A stretch of 64,000 nucleotides of DNA from an uncultured Flavonifractor sp. GTDB taxonomy: Bacteria; Bacillota; Clostridia; Oscillospirales; Oscillospiraceae. This document shows, piece after piece, positions 25,355-34,004 of the stretch. The position numbers were made by a program, and so were the translations under genes. The number at the start of each line of letters is the position of its first letter. Position 1 is the stretch's first letter. Under the pieces are notes generated by a model. The model ran no database searches. It was not told where the DNA came from and worked only from the letters and a program-made list of their open reading frames with translations. The stretch is taken from assembly GCA_947384055.1 (NCBI GenBank), contig CANDFO010000002.1, forward strand, positions 19,571-83,570. Reading direction: 5' to 3'.

Positions 25355-26134
25355 ATGATCTGCAATATTTTAGCGGTAGGGGACGTCGTAGGGGACAGCG
25401 GACTGGAGTATCTGGACCGCCATCTGCGCTCTGTGAAAAAATTAAAGGATATCCACTTTACGGTGGTCAATGGGGAGAACGCCTCCGGCGTGGGCATCCA
25501 TCCCCGGCAGGCCAGGGCCATTTTTGCCGCCGGAGCGGACGTGATCACCCTGGGAAACCACACCTGGAACCGCCTCCAGATCGCGGACTTTCTGGAGGAC
25601 GACCGCTACACCCTCCGTCCGGCCAACTACACCGACCGGGTCCCCGGCCGGGGGTGGGGGGTCTTTGAGGGACCCCGCGGCCTGCGCATCGGCGTGATGA
25701 ATCTGATCGGCCGGTGCGAGATGGACAGCAATTTTGAAAACCCCTTTACCACCGCAGACCGGGCTCTTCTGGAGATGGAGGCAGACCTGGTGGTGGTGGA
25801 TTTTCACGCGGAGGCCACCAGTGAAAAGGGGGCGATGGCCTGGTATCTGGACGGCCGGGTGCAGGCCCTGTGGGGAACCCACACCCATGTGCCCACCGCC
25901 GACGCCCAGGTGCTCCCCCAGGGACTGGGCTTTATCACCGATGTGGGGATGACCGGCCCCGCCCAGAGCGTGCTGGGAATCCGGCCGGAGCAGGCGATTA
26001 ACCGCTTTTTGGGGGGGCTACCCCGGCGGTTTGAGTCCGCGCCGGGCCCCTGTAAGCTGGAGAGTGCGGTGTTTTCCATTGACACGGAGACCAGACGCTG
26101 TGTCTCCGTCGAGCGGGTGGATTTGGCGGAATAG
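25355..26134 (+). CDS. ymdB: YmdB-type metallophosphoesterase (TIGR00282)
   Basis: Calcineurin-like phosphodiesterase; Bacillus YmdB hydrolyses 2',3'-cyclic nucleotides and affects biofilm and motility decisions. Metal-binding motifs appear in order: AVGDVVGDSG, VNGENAS, GNHTWN, DFHAEATSEK and GTHTHVPTAD. The length is 259 residues (Bacillus 264). ATG 25355 follows AAGGAAGGCGG and is downstream of a clear promoter, so the open frame reaching back to 25205 is not used. It is followed by two DNA-repair-type genes. Confidence 0.92.
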   Translation: MICNILAVGDVVGDSGLEYLDRHLRSVKKLKDIHFTVVNGENASGVGIHPRQARAIFAAGADVITLGNHTWNRLQIADFLEDDRYTLRPANYTDRVPGRGWGVFEGPRGLRIGVMNLIGRCEMDSNFENPFTTADRALLEMEADLVVVDFHAEATSEKGAMAWYLDGRVQALWGTHTHVPTADAQVLPQGLGFITDVGMTGPAQSVLGIRPEQAINRFLGGLPRRFESAPGPCKLESAVFSIDTETRRCVSVERVDLAE

Positions 26135-26229
26135 CCCAGATGGACAGTGGAAACAGCACCAGCACTCCCATTTGCCCACCGCTGTCTGACGGGGCCAATC
26201 GTGTAGTGCCGGCAGGAAAGGAGGACCCC

Positions 26230-27327
26230 ATGCTGAAATTTATCCACGGAGCGGACTTTCATCTGGACGCTCCCTTTGCGGCTCTGCCGCCCGACCTGTC
26301 CCGCCTGCGGCGGGAGGAGCAGCGCCTCCTGCTGAACCGGCTGGCGGAGACGGTGCAGACGGAGCGGGCGGAGCTGGTACTTTTGTCCGGCGACCTGCTG
26401 GACTCCGGCGAGACTTATCAGGAAACCGTCCAGGCTCTCTCCCGGACCCTGGGCGGCCTGGGGGTCCCGGTGTTCATCGCGCCGGGGAATCACGACTTCT
26501 GGGCGGCCCGCTCCGTCTATGCAGGGATGGAATGGCCGGATAACGTACATATTTTCTCCACCGTGGCGGTGGAGGCGGTGGAGCTTCCGGCCCTTAACTG
26601 CGTGGTCCATGGCGCGGCGTTCACCACCCCCCGGGCGGACCGTTCCCCGCTGCTGGGCTTCTCTGTCCCCCGGGACGGCCGCCTCCACCTGATGGTCCTC
26701 CACGGCGAGGTGGACGGGCGGGGGCGGTACGGCCCCATTTCCACTCAGGACATTGCGGGCAGTGGCCTGGATTATCTGGCCCTCGGCCATGTCCACACCT
26801 GTTCCGGCCTTCGTCGGGCCGGGGAGACCTATTGGGCCTATCCCGGCTGTCCCGAAGGCCGCGGCTTTGACGAGCTGGGAGAAAAAGGCGTCCTGTCAGT
26901 AACCCTGGACGGCGGGGAGGCGGAGGCCCGCCTGGTCCCCCTGGCCGGGCGGCGGTATGAGGTCCTCAATGTGGACCTGACCGGAGCGGACAGTCCCGAA
27001 GGGGCTCTGCTGAACGCGCTGACGCCGGAACGGGAGCGGGACTGCCTGCGGGTGAACTTCACCGGCGCCTGGCCGGAGCCTCTGGACCTGCCCGCGCTGG
27101 AGCGGCTGGCCGCCCCCCGGTGCTTCACCGTCTCCCTGCGGGACCGGACCCGTCCCCGGCGGGACCTGTGGGAGCGCTCCGGGGAGGACAATCTGACCGG
27201 CCTTTTCCTGCGGGAGCTGCGCCGCCGGATGGAGGGGACACAGGATCCGGAGGTCCTGGAACAGCTGACCCTGGCCGCGCAGTTTGGGCTGGCGGCCTTG
27301 GAAAACGGGGAGGAGTGCCGCCCATGA
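26230..27327 (+). CDS. yhaO: Metallophosphoesterase DNA exonuclease, SbcD/YhaO type
   Basis: Mre11/SbcD-like nuclease. Motifs: GADFHLDAPF, LSGDLLD, PGNHDF, LHGEVDG and LGHVHTC, so all metal ligands are present. The length is 365 residues. ATG 26230 follows GGAAAGGAGGACCCC. Its stop overlaps the start of the next gene (ATGA), which encodes the ATPase partner. The two should form a YhaO-YhaN complex resembling SbcCD/Mre11-Rad50. A role in DNA end processing is inferred from the family. Confidence 0.88.
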   Translation: MLKFIHGADFHLDAPFAALPPDLSRLRREEQRLLLNRLAETVQTERAELVLLSGDLLDSGETYQETVQALSRTLGGLGVPVFIAPGNHDFWAARSVYAGMEWPDNVHIFSTVAVEAVELPALNCVVHGAAFTTPRADRSPLLGFSVPRDGRLHLMVLHGEVDGRGRYGPISTQDIAGSGLDYLALGHVHTCSGLRRAGETYWAYPGCPEGRGFDELGEKGVLSVTLDGGEAEARLVPLAGRRYEVLNVDLTGADSPEGALLNALTPERERDCLRVNFTGAWPEPLDLPALERLAAPRCFTVSLRDRTRPRRDLWERSGEDNLTGLFLRELRRRMEGTQDPEVLEQLTLAAQFGLAALENGEECRP

Positions 27328-29525
27328 GACTGAAGAAGCTCCAGGCCAGCTTTGGCGTGCTGGAACACCAGACCCTGGTGCTGGAAGACGGACTGAATAT
27401 CATTCAGTCCTCCAATGAGGGAGGGAAATCCACCTGGTCGGCCTTTCTGCGGGCCATGCTGTACGGAATCAACACCAAGGAGCGGGACCGGCAGGGCTAC
27501 ATTGCGGAAAAAAACCGTTACCAGCCCTGGAGCGGCGCGGCTATGGAGGGTACGGCGGAGCTTGTCTGGCAGGGCAGGGAGATCACTCTGCGCCGGGGCC
27601 CCAAAGGGAGCGCCCCCTTCGGCAGGTTTGAGGCGGTATATACCGATACCGGAGAGCCGGTGCCCGGTCTCACCGGGGAAAACTGCGGCGAGACCCTCAC
27701 CGGGGCCCCCCGGGACGTGTTCGAGCGCTCGGCCTTTGTGGGCCAGGGACGCGCGGCGATTGACAGCTCCCCGGCGCTGGAGTCCCGGGTATCCGCCCTG
27801 GTATCCAGCGGGGAGGAGGACGTATCCTTTTCCCAGGTAGAGCGGCGTCTGCGGGACTGGCGCAACCGCCGCCAGCATAACCGGACCGGGCTGATCCCCA
27901 AATTGGAGGAAGAGCTGTCCGCTCTGGAGGAGACGCTGGCCCGGCAGTCCAAGGCCCACCGTCTGGCGGAAGAGGCCCGCCGGGAGCAGGTCCGCCTCCA
28001 GGCCGAGCAGCACCGCCTGGAGGCAGAACGGGATGCCTATCTGCACCAGGCCCAGGAGGAGCGCCGCCGCCGCTATGCGGCTGCGGTAAAGGCCCGGCAG
28101 GAGGCACAGGAGCAGGTAGAGCGTCTTCGGGGGGAGCTGGACCGCTATGGTACGCCTCCCGACAGGGAGACTCTGCGCCGGGCCCAGGAGGAACTGAACT
28201 ATCTCAACACTGTCAACGCCAACCGCAGGCTGGCCCAGCGCCAGGCGGAAGAGGAGGCGCAGGCGGCGGAAAAGGCCCGGGCCGCCGCCGCAGATCCCCT
28301 TTTCCCGGAGACAGACCCGGAGGAAGCGGTCCGCCAGGCCCGCCAGGATGCGGAGGAGCTGCGGCGGCTTCCCGCTCCCGCCCTCTGGCCCCTGGGCCTT
28401 GCGGCCGCGGGAGTGCTGCTGGCGGTGCTGGCCGGGCTTTTGGGACCCCTCCGTCCGCTGATGCTCGTCGGGGCTGTGCTGTCTGTAGCGGGGCTTGTAT
28501 ACCTTGTGCGGAACTTTATGCAGCGGAAGAGGACCCAGGACCGCTGTGCCCGGCTGCTGGAGCGGTATGGAGCGGAGTCTGCCGACGGAATTCTGGAACG
28601 GGCTGACCGCTATCGGCAGCACTGCGCCCTGGCAGACCAGGCGGAGCGCCGGCGGGACGCCGCGCAAACCGCGCTGGCGGAGCTCACCGCCCAGCAGGAG
28701 GACATCAAAACCCGGCTTCTGGCGCTGGTGCGCACCTTTGCCCCAGCTGCGGCGGACACGTTTGGGGTATCCGCCGCCATCAGCCGTGCCCTTGGGCTCA
28801 TGGAGAAGCTGTCCACCGCCCAGGTGCAGCTGGAGGGAGCCGTTCAGCTGGTGGAGAATCTTCCCCGCCCGGTAGAGGGCTTGGACGCCGCCACAGATGT
28901 AGCGCCCCGGTTTGACCCGGTGGAAACCGCCGCCCGGCTCGACGCTGTCGGAGGGGAGCTCCAGCGGCTCGGTTCGGCCCTGGCCACCGCCCAGGGGGAG
29001 CTGAACAGCCTGGGGAGTCCGGATGCGCTCCGCCTGCGGCGGGAGGCCCTGCTGGAGGAGCTGACCCGCCGCAGAGAGGAATACGAGGCCCTGACCGCCG
29101 CGCTGGAGGCTTTGGAGGAGGCCCGCTCCTCTCTTCAGGCCCGCTTCTCTCCCGCCCTGAACCGGAAAGCGGGAGAAATTCTCTCCGCTCTCACCGGCGG
29201 CAAATACGATAAAGTGACCCTCACCCGGCAGTTTGAGGCTCTGGCCCAGGAAGCCGGCGGCCTGACGCCCCGCCGCGCGCTGACGCTCTCTCAGGGCACC
29301 GCAGACCAGCTCTATCTGGCGGTGCGGCTGGCGGTCTGCGCTCTGGCCCTGCCCGGCGGCGAAACCGTGCCCCTGGTGCTGGACGACGCGCTGGCCAATT
29401 TTGACGATGCGCGCTGCGCTCTGGCTCTGGAATACCTGGCTCAGCTCAGCAAAGAGCGGCAGGTGCTTCTCTTCACCTGCCACAGCCGGGAGGCGGCGCT
29501 GCGTAGGGCCGGAAGTCCTGTCTGA
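27324..29525 (+). CDS. yhaN: YhaN-type AAA ATPase with coiled coil and central membrane segment
   Basis: Rad50/SbcC-like ATPase, 733 residues. Walker A is NEGGKST (about 32-40), Walker B is VLDDALANFDD (about 685), and the ABC signature is LSQGTADQLYL. Between them lie long coiled coils (about 190-340 and 395-640) rich in Glu, Arg and Ala. At the middle, about 352-400, is a pair of hydrophobic segments (PLGLAAAGVLLAVLAGLLG, LMLVGAVLSVAGLVYLV), placed where SbcC has its zinc hook. Membrane anchoring at this point is typical of YhaN. It overlaps yhaO by 4 bases. Confidence 0.87.
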   Translation: MRLKKLQASFGVLEHQTLVLEDGLNIIQSSNEGGKSTWSAFLRAMLYGINTKERDRQGYIAEKNRYQPWSGAAMEGTAELVWQGREITLRRGPKGSAPFGRFEAVYTDTGEPVPGLTGENCGETLTGAPRDVFERSAFVGQGRAAIDSSPALESRVSALVSSGEEDVSFSQVERRLRDWRNRRQHNRTGLIPKLEEELSALEETLARQSKAHRLAEEARREQVRLQAEQHRLEAERDAYLHQAQEERRRRYAAAVKARQEAQEQVERLRGELDRYGTPPDRETLRRAQEELNYLNTVNANRRLAQRQAEEEAQAAEKARAAAADPLFPETDPEEAVRQARQDAEELRRLPAPALWPLGLAAAGVLLAVLAGLLGPLRPLMLVGAVLSVAGLVYLVRNFMQRKRTQDRCARLLERYGAESADGILERADRYRQHCALADQAERRRDAAQTALAELTAQQEDIKTRLLALVRTFAPAAADTFGVSAAISRALGLMEKLSTAQVQLEGAVQLVENLPRPVEGLDAATDVAPRFDPVETAARLDAVGGELQRLGSALATAQGELNSLGSPDALRLRREALLEELTRRREEYEALTAALEALEEARSSLQARFSPALNRKAGEILSALTGGKYDKVTLTRQFEALAQEAGGLTPRRALTLSQGTADQLYLAVRLAVCALALPGGETVPLVLDDALANFDDARCALALEYLAQLSKERQVLLFTCHSREAALRRAGSPV

Positions 29526-29606
29526 CCGCCCGGCGGCAAATTGGCGGAATTTTCCGTCATTTGGATGCTGCCGGGAACTTCCTGGTGGTATGTAACCGTT
29601 CTGTAA

Positions 29607-29635
29607 TTGCTTTTCCATGGAAATCGTTCTATAAT
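29607..29635 (+). promoter_or_regulatory. Sigma-A promoter of the vanW-like gene
   Basis: TTGCTT (29607-29612) and TATAAT (29630-29635) with a 17-base spacer. This leaves a leader of about 135 bases before the start codon. Confidence 0.7.
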
Positions 29636-29663
29636 ATAATATGAGGTTTATTGAGCAAAAATA

Positions 29664-29710
29664 AAGACCCGTATTCCTTTCGGGGAATACGGGTGTCGAA
29701 TCGGGTCTTT
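29664..29710 (+). promoter_or_regulatory. Leader with two mutually exclusive hairpins
   Basis: Inner stem CCCGTATTCC-TTTC-GGGGAATACGGG (29668-29693). The outer pair AAAGACCCG (29664-29672) with CGGGTCTTT (29702-29710) shares CCCG with the inner stem, so only one can form fully. TTTTCC follows. It could be the terminator of the yhaN operon or an attenuator in the vanW leader. Confidence 0.5.
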
Positions 29711-29777
29711 TCCTGACCCGGCTCCGGGAACTGGCCGCCCAGGCCGGTCCACAGAGGTTTGATTGGGAGTGAGAGCA

Positions 29778-31706
29778 ATGGAACATCGGGAAGGAAAGCG
29801 CCTGGCCAAGAGCGCGGGCATGTCCGGCGGGGCGAAGGCGGCGATAGCGGCAGCGGTCATCGCGGCGGCGCTGCTGGCCGGGGGTTACGGCGCGCTCTGT
29901 CTGTATGTGGACCGGGCGGCGACATTTTTACCCAATTCAGCCATCGCGGGCGTTGCGGTCGGCGGCATGACCCAGGGGGAGGCTGCCGAAGCGCTGCAAA
30001 CCGGCCTGCCGGCGCGTCTGGCGGAACTGTCCGTGCCCTTTTTATGCGGCGCAACGGAGTACGCCGTCTCCGGTCAGGAGCTGTCCTTTGACGCGGGCGA
30101 GGCGGCGCGCGCGGCCATGGCAGAGCAGCAGGGGCACCCGTTCACCGGCGGCGTCCGCTATCTGGCCGCGCTCACCGCCGGCGCGGACTACCCGGTGTCC
30201 CTGACGATGGAGAAAACGCCCCAGCCTGTAGCGGAAGCAGTGGAGGCCAGTACCGATCCGGAGGCCCAGACCACGTGGGAAATTGTGGACGGCACGCTTC
30301 TGCTCCACAAGGGCCGCACAGGGCGCACCGTAGATATTGGGGCTCTCACCGGTGCTCTGACAGAGCGGTTCAACGCGCTGCTGGCGGGCAGTCAGGACAA
30401 CGGGTATATTGAGGCCCAGGTTGCCACGGCCCCTCCTGTGGAACCGGATTTTCAGGAGATTTACACTCAGGTTCATGTAGAAGCCGCCGATGCCTACTTA
30501 GATCCGGACACCAAGGAGATTGTTCCGGCTGTCACCGGCATTGGCTTCGACATGAGCGCGGCAGCGGCGGCTCTGGAGCAGACCCAGGAAGGGGGTGACT
30601 GCGCGGTCCCCTTGGAATACACCACCCCGGCACTGACCACTGAGGCCTTCACCGCCAAGCTCTTTGCTGATGTGCTGGGCACATCCACCACCCACTGTGC
30701 GGCGGACAATGGCACCAACCGCTGGTACAACATTGACCTGGCCGCCTCCCGCTGCAACGGGATCATTCTGCTGCCGGGTGAGGTCTTTTCTTATAACGAG
30801 CACGCAGGCCCTTACACCAAGTCCAGCGGCTACAGGGATGCGGGCACTTATCAAAACGGCCAGAGCATCGACGCCACTGCCGGAGGCATCTGCCAGCTGT
30901 CCTCCACCCTCTACTGGACCACCCTAAAGGCCAATCTGGAGATTGTCGAACGCAACAAGCACGCCTTCAACGGCGGCTATATGCCTGTGGTGGGCACCGA
31001 CGCCACCGTCTACAGCGACCAGCTGGATTTCCGCTTCAAGAACAACACGGACTACCCCATCAAAATCGAGTGCTACCAGGATAAGAGCCACTATCTCCAC
31101 GTGACCCTCTACGGTACCGACACCACCGGCATTCACGGAGAGCCCCACAGCGTCGTCATCTCCACCAACCCCGCCAAGCGCATCTATGTGGCGGACGCCA
31201 CGGTTCCCGCGGGCAGCGCTCCTGTCCGGGACCCCAACTATCCCTATTATAACGGAATTACCGTGGATGTATACCAGAAGCTGGTGGATAAGAACGGGAC
31301 TGTAATCAGTGATACCTTCCTGTACCGGAATACCTATAAGGTGTCCAATCCCCGCTACCGCTATAATCCCGCAGACGCGGCCCGCCTGGGCATCGACCCC
31401 TCCACAGGACTGATGTCTCTCACCCCGGTGACGCCCACACCGGAGCCCACACCAGAACCCACGCCCACTGTGGACCCCACGCCAGCCGTCACCGAGGACC
31501 CCGGCGCAGTTACACCGGAGCCCACCCCGACCACGCCTGTCTTTGTTCAGCCTGGGGACCCCTCCACGCCGGAGCCTCCCCCCGCACCTACTCCTGTACC
31601 GGACCCAGAGCCCACCCCGGTGCCCACGCCGGACCCCTTCACCGGCATTGGCCCCGGTATGGAACCGGAAGACCCTGCCGGCGTCCAATCCGTCGCGGAG
31701 GAGTAG
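29778..31706 (+). CDS. VanW-family cell-surface protein with proline-rich tail
   Basis: 642 residues. One N-terminal membrane helix (AAIAAAVIAAALLAGGYGALCLYV, about 22-45) anchors it outside the membrane. Two PG_binding_4-like segments (about 60-270) precede the VanW domain (about 310-450: LLPGEVFSYNEHAGP, GGICQLSSTLYW, YSDQLDFRFKNNTDYP). A G5-like stretch and a low-complexity tail of TPEPTP repeats (about 555-630) end the protein; the tail probably spans the cell wall. ATG 29778 is preferred over TTG 29763. VanW proteins are found in glycopeptide resistance clusters, but here there are no van genes, so a general wall role is more likely. Confidence 0.85.
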   Translation: MEHREGKRLAKSAGMSGGAKAAIAAAVIAAALLAGGYGALCLYVDRAATFLPNSAIAGVAVGGMTQGEAAEALQTGLPARLAELSVPFLCGATEYAVSGQELSFDAGEAARAAMAEQQGHPFTGGVRYLAALTAGADYPVSLTMEKTPQPVAEAVEASTDPEAQTTWEIVDGTLLLHKGRTGRTVDIGALTGALTERFNALLAGSQDNGYIEAQVATAPPVEPDFQEIYTQVHVEAADAYLDPDTKEIVPAVTGIGFDMSAAAAALEQTQEGGDCAVPLEYTTPALTTEAFTAKLFADVLGTSTTHCAADNGTNRWYNIDLAASRCNGIILLPGEVFSYNEHAGPYTKSSGYRDAGTYQNGQSIDATAGGICQLSSTLYWTTLKANLEIVERNKHAFNGGYMPVVGTDATVYSDQLDFRFKNNTDYPIKIECYQDKSHYLHVTLYGTDTTGIHGEPHSVVISTNPAKRIYVADATVPAGSAPVRDPNYPYYNGITVDVYQKLVDKNGTVISDTFLYRNTYKVSNPRYRYNPADAARLGIDPSTGLMSLTPVTPTPEPTPEPTPTVDPTPAVTEDPGAVTPEPTPTTPVFVQPGDPSTPEPPPAPTPVPDPEPTPVPTPDPFTGIGPGMEPEDPAGVQSVAEE

Positions 31707-31716
31707 CCCCGTCTGT

Positions 31717-31742
31717 GTTCCCCCCGCCCGGGCGGGGGGAAC
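31717..31742 (+). terminator. Hairpin after the vanW-like gene
   Basis: GTTCCCCCCGCCC-GGGCGGGGGGAAC, a perfect 13-bp palindrome 11 bases after the stop. Only a short T-run follows. Confidence 0.5.
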
Positions 31743-31782
31743 TTTGGAGTTTTCATGTTTCAGAAGAGAGAAGGTCTCAGCC

Positions 31783-32460
31783 ATGTTTCAAGGCTTTTCC
31801 CAGGAATCCGTTGATTTCATGTGGGGCATCCGCTTCAACAACGACAGGACTTGGTTTGAAGCCCACAAAGACCAGTATAAGGCCCACCTGTACGGCCCTA
31901 TGCGGGCCTTGGGGGACGAGGTTTACGAGCGCTTTCAGGAGAAGCACGCCGACCTGAACCTGGTCCGCCGAGTGTCCCGCATTTACCGGGACGCCCGGCG
32001 TCTCCACGGAAGGGGTCCCTATAAGGACCACCTGTGGCTGAGCATAGAGCGTCCTGCGGAGCAGTGGACCGCCCAGCCGGTATTCTGGTTTGAGCTGACG
32101 CCGGAGAACTACTCCTACGGCATGGGCTTCTGGATGGCTCCGCCCCAGACCATGGCCAGGCTCCGGGCCCGCATTGACCAGGCTCCCGGTCCCCTGGAAT
32201 CTCTGGCGCGCCGTTTGAACCGCCACCCCCGCCTCCGGCTGGATGGCCCCGACTATAAGCGTCCCAAGGGTGAGGCTTCTGCCCTGTTGTCCCCCTGGTA
32301 TAACAAGAAGAGCTTCAGTCTGGGTTACGAGGGCCCCCACGACTCTCTGCTCTGGTCTCATGCGCTGGCGGACCGCCTGCTGGAAGACTTTGCGTTTCTT
32401 CTGCCCTACTACCGGTACATGCTCTCTCTGGAGGGAGATCCGGCCCCTTCGTCGCCGTAA
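31783..32460 (+). CDS. DUF2461 family protein
   Basis: 225-residue cytoplasmic protein. The opening MFQGFSQESVDFMWGIRFNNDRTWFEAHKD, followed by RVSRIYRDARRL and GPYKDHLWLSIER, matches the DUF2461 (TIGR02453) family, which has no settled function. ATG 31783 follows GAGAGAAGG; the open frame upstream overlaps the vanW-like gene and is a shadow. It is a single gene followed by a hairpin. No membrane segment or catalytic motif was recognised. Confidence 0.85.
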   Translation: MFQGFSQESVDFMWGIRFNNDRTWFEAHKDQYKAHLYGPMRALGDEVYERFQEKHADLNLVRRVSRIYRDARRLHGRGPYKDHLWLSIERPAEQWTAQPVFWFELTPENYSYGMGFWMAPPQTMARLRARIDQAPGPLESLARRLNRHPRLRLDGPDYKRPKGEASALLSPWYNKKSFSLGYEGPHDSLLWSHALADRLLEDFAFLLPYYRYMLSLEGDPAPSSP

Positions 32461-32476
32461 TCTATACAGTATGTTC

Positions 32477-32509
32477 CCCTGCGGAGGCCCGCTGCCGGGC
32501 CCCGCAGGG
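32477..32509 (+). terminator. Terminator after the DUF2461 gene
   Basis: CCCTGCGGGGC-type stem: CCCTGCGG at 32477-32484 pairs with CCGCAGGG at 32502-32509, with an inner GCCCG/CGGGC pairing. TTCTT follows. Confidence 0.6.
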
Positions 32510-32593
32510 TTCTTACATGCTTTTCCAACTATAACGCCCCATACGCCGCACATACTATCTTCAACGAAACTGAAGCGGAAGGGCGGCGGGAAT

Positions 32594-33352
32594 ATGGAGC
32601 ACAGGCGGTGGGGGAGATCTCTCTGGCTTTTGCCGCTGCTGGCGCTGGCCGCGGGGCTTCTGGCCCTGCCCCCGGCGGCGGTGGAGGCGGACCTGGGACT
32701 GGAGGGCATTGCAGAACCCCGGGAGAGCGCCGCCCCCGGCGGCGGAAATCCGAAATATATTGCCCTGACCTTTGACGACGGTCCCCGGCGCTCCACCACC
32801 ACCCGCCTGCTGGACGCCCTGGCAGAGCGGGGCGTAAAGGCCACCTTTTTTCTCATCGGCTCTCAGGTGGAGGACAACCGGGACCTGGTCCGGCGGATGG
32901 ACCAGGAGGGGCATCAGATTGGCATTCACACCTATGACCATGTTCTGCTCACCGGCTTAAACCGCGCGGATTTCAGCGCACAGGTGGACAAATCCCGCGC
33001 GCTGCTGAAAGAGACGCTGGGGCACAACGACTTTCTGCTCCGCCCGCCCTATGGAATTCTGGACGAGAGCGTCAAACGCTGGGCGGGGTGTCCCATTATC
33101 CTGTGGTCCATTGACCCGGAGGACTGGAAGGACCGGAATACCCCGCGGGAGACAGAGCACATTCTCTCTAACGCCCGGGACGGGGCAATCATCCTGATGC
33201 ACGACATCTTCCCCGAATCCGTAGACGCCGCTATTCAGGTGGTAGACGCCCTTCACCGGGAAGGATATCTGTTCTGTACTGTCGATGAACTCTTTGACCT
33301 CCGGGGTATTCCCCTGGAGCCGGGAGCCGTCTATTCCGACGCCTGCCCATAG
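32594..33352 (+). CDS. Polysaccharide deacetylase (NodB family), secreted
   Basis: Removes acetyl groups from a wall or capsule glycan outside the cell. The N-terminus is a signal sequence (SLWLLPLLALAAGLLALPPAA). The NodB motifs follow: TFDDGP at about 59-64 (catalytic Asp and metal Asp), HTYDH at about 111 (metal histidines), LRPPYG (motif 3), WSIDPEDW and ILMHDI. The length is 252 residues, so this is a single-domain PdaA/PdaB-like enzyme. The SD is weak (AAGGGCGGCGGG). Its neighbours do not reveal the substrate. Confidence 0.9.
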   Translation: MEHRRWGRSLWLLPLLALAAGLLALPPAAVEADLGLEGIAEPRESAAPGGGNPKYIALTFDDGPRRSTTTRLLDALAERGVKATFFLIGSQVEDNRDLVRRMDQEGHQIGIHTYDHVLLTGLNRADFSAQVDKSRALLKETLGHNDFLLRPPYGILDESVKRWAGCPIILWSIDPEDWKDRNTPRETEHILSNARDGAIILMHDIFPESVDAAIQVVDALHREGYLFCTVDELFDLRGIPLEPGAVYSDACP

Positions 33353-33375
33353 CCCCAATCCAATAGAGCGTCGGC

Positions 33376-33410
33376 GCCTCCCAAGGTCCATTCTGCGGGA
33401 GGCTCTTTTT
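33376..33410 (+). terminator. Intrinsic terminator of the deacetylase gene
   Basis: GCCTCCC (33376-33382) pairs with GGGAGGC (33397-33403), followed by TCTTTTT. It also marks the border to the phage-type cluster on the other strand. Confidence 0.75.
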
Positions 33411-33434
33411 CTGTCTGCTGGCCGCGCCTTTTTC

Positions 33435-34004
33435 CTACAGGACCAGCTTCTCCAGCTCCTCCCAGGACAGCTTACGCGCCTCCAGCGCCCTCCAGGTGGA
33501 GAAACGTGCTTCCATCATGGCCCAGGTGATGAACCAATAGACATAGGTAATCTCCAAATGGCAGGGAAGAATATCCTCAATAATGGAGCGCATTTCCTCA
33601 AAGCCCGCCGGAACTCCCGGCACCTCCGGAAAGCGCACCTCCACCTGTCCCGGCCGTCCGGTCTCGCTGGCTACGGCGTTGAGGCCGCAGCCCTTCAGGT
33701 TGTCGTTGATGGCCTCGAGGGTAAAGCTGTCCCCTCCGGTCCGCAGCAGGGCGGCCAGCGCTGCCCGCCGCCGCTCCAGGGTATGGGTAACGGGCCTGCG
33801 GGCCAGAAGGCTTTCGACGGCCTCCAGTCCCGGCCCCTGGGCGGTGGAAATCAGCATCTCCCGCTGAACCTCTTCCAGCCGCAGGGCGCATTTATCCAGG
33901 GCCTCTCCCTGGGCGGTCAGCTCTCCGCCGTTATAGCTCCCCTCCAGCTTATAGACCCGCAGAGGGCGCAGCAGGTCCTTCAGATAATCCGTGTATCCCA
34001 TCAC
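33435..34004 (-). CDS. Phage tail protein, XkdU/YmfQ (DUF2313) type
   Basis: 189 residues. The order after baseplate protein J and the sequence (YTDYLKDLLRPLRVYKL at the start, HLEITYVYWFITWA near the end) fit the YmfQ/XkdU family, a peripheral baseplate component. It overlaps gene J by 4 bases (GTGATG/TGA). It is the last gene of the cluster: no tail-fibre, holin or endolysin gene follows, and the next gene is a host deacetylase on the opposite strand. Confidence 0.8.
   Translation of the reverse strand: MMGYTDYLKDLLRPLRVYKLEGSYNGGELTAQGEALDKCALRLEEVQREMLISTAQGPGLEAVESLLARRPVTHTLERRRAALAALLRTGGDSFTLEAINDNLKGCGLNAVASETGRPGQVEVRFPEVPGVPAGFEEMRSIIEDILPCHLEITYVYWFITWAMMEARFSTWRALEARKLSWEELEKLVL

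Noticed and set aside
26838..29786. Minus-strand open frame of 982 codons opposite yhaO/yhaN
   Set aside because: Shadow of two well-supported genes; it also runs through the vanW promoter and leader.
29778..31706. vanW-like gene considered as part of a vancomycin-resistance cluster
   Set aside because: No vanH/A/X/R/S genes nearby; VanW-domain proteins with G5/peptidoglycan-binding parts are widespread in Clostridia.
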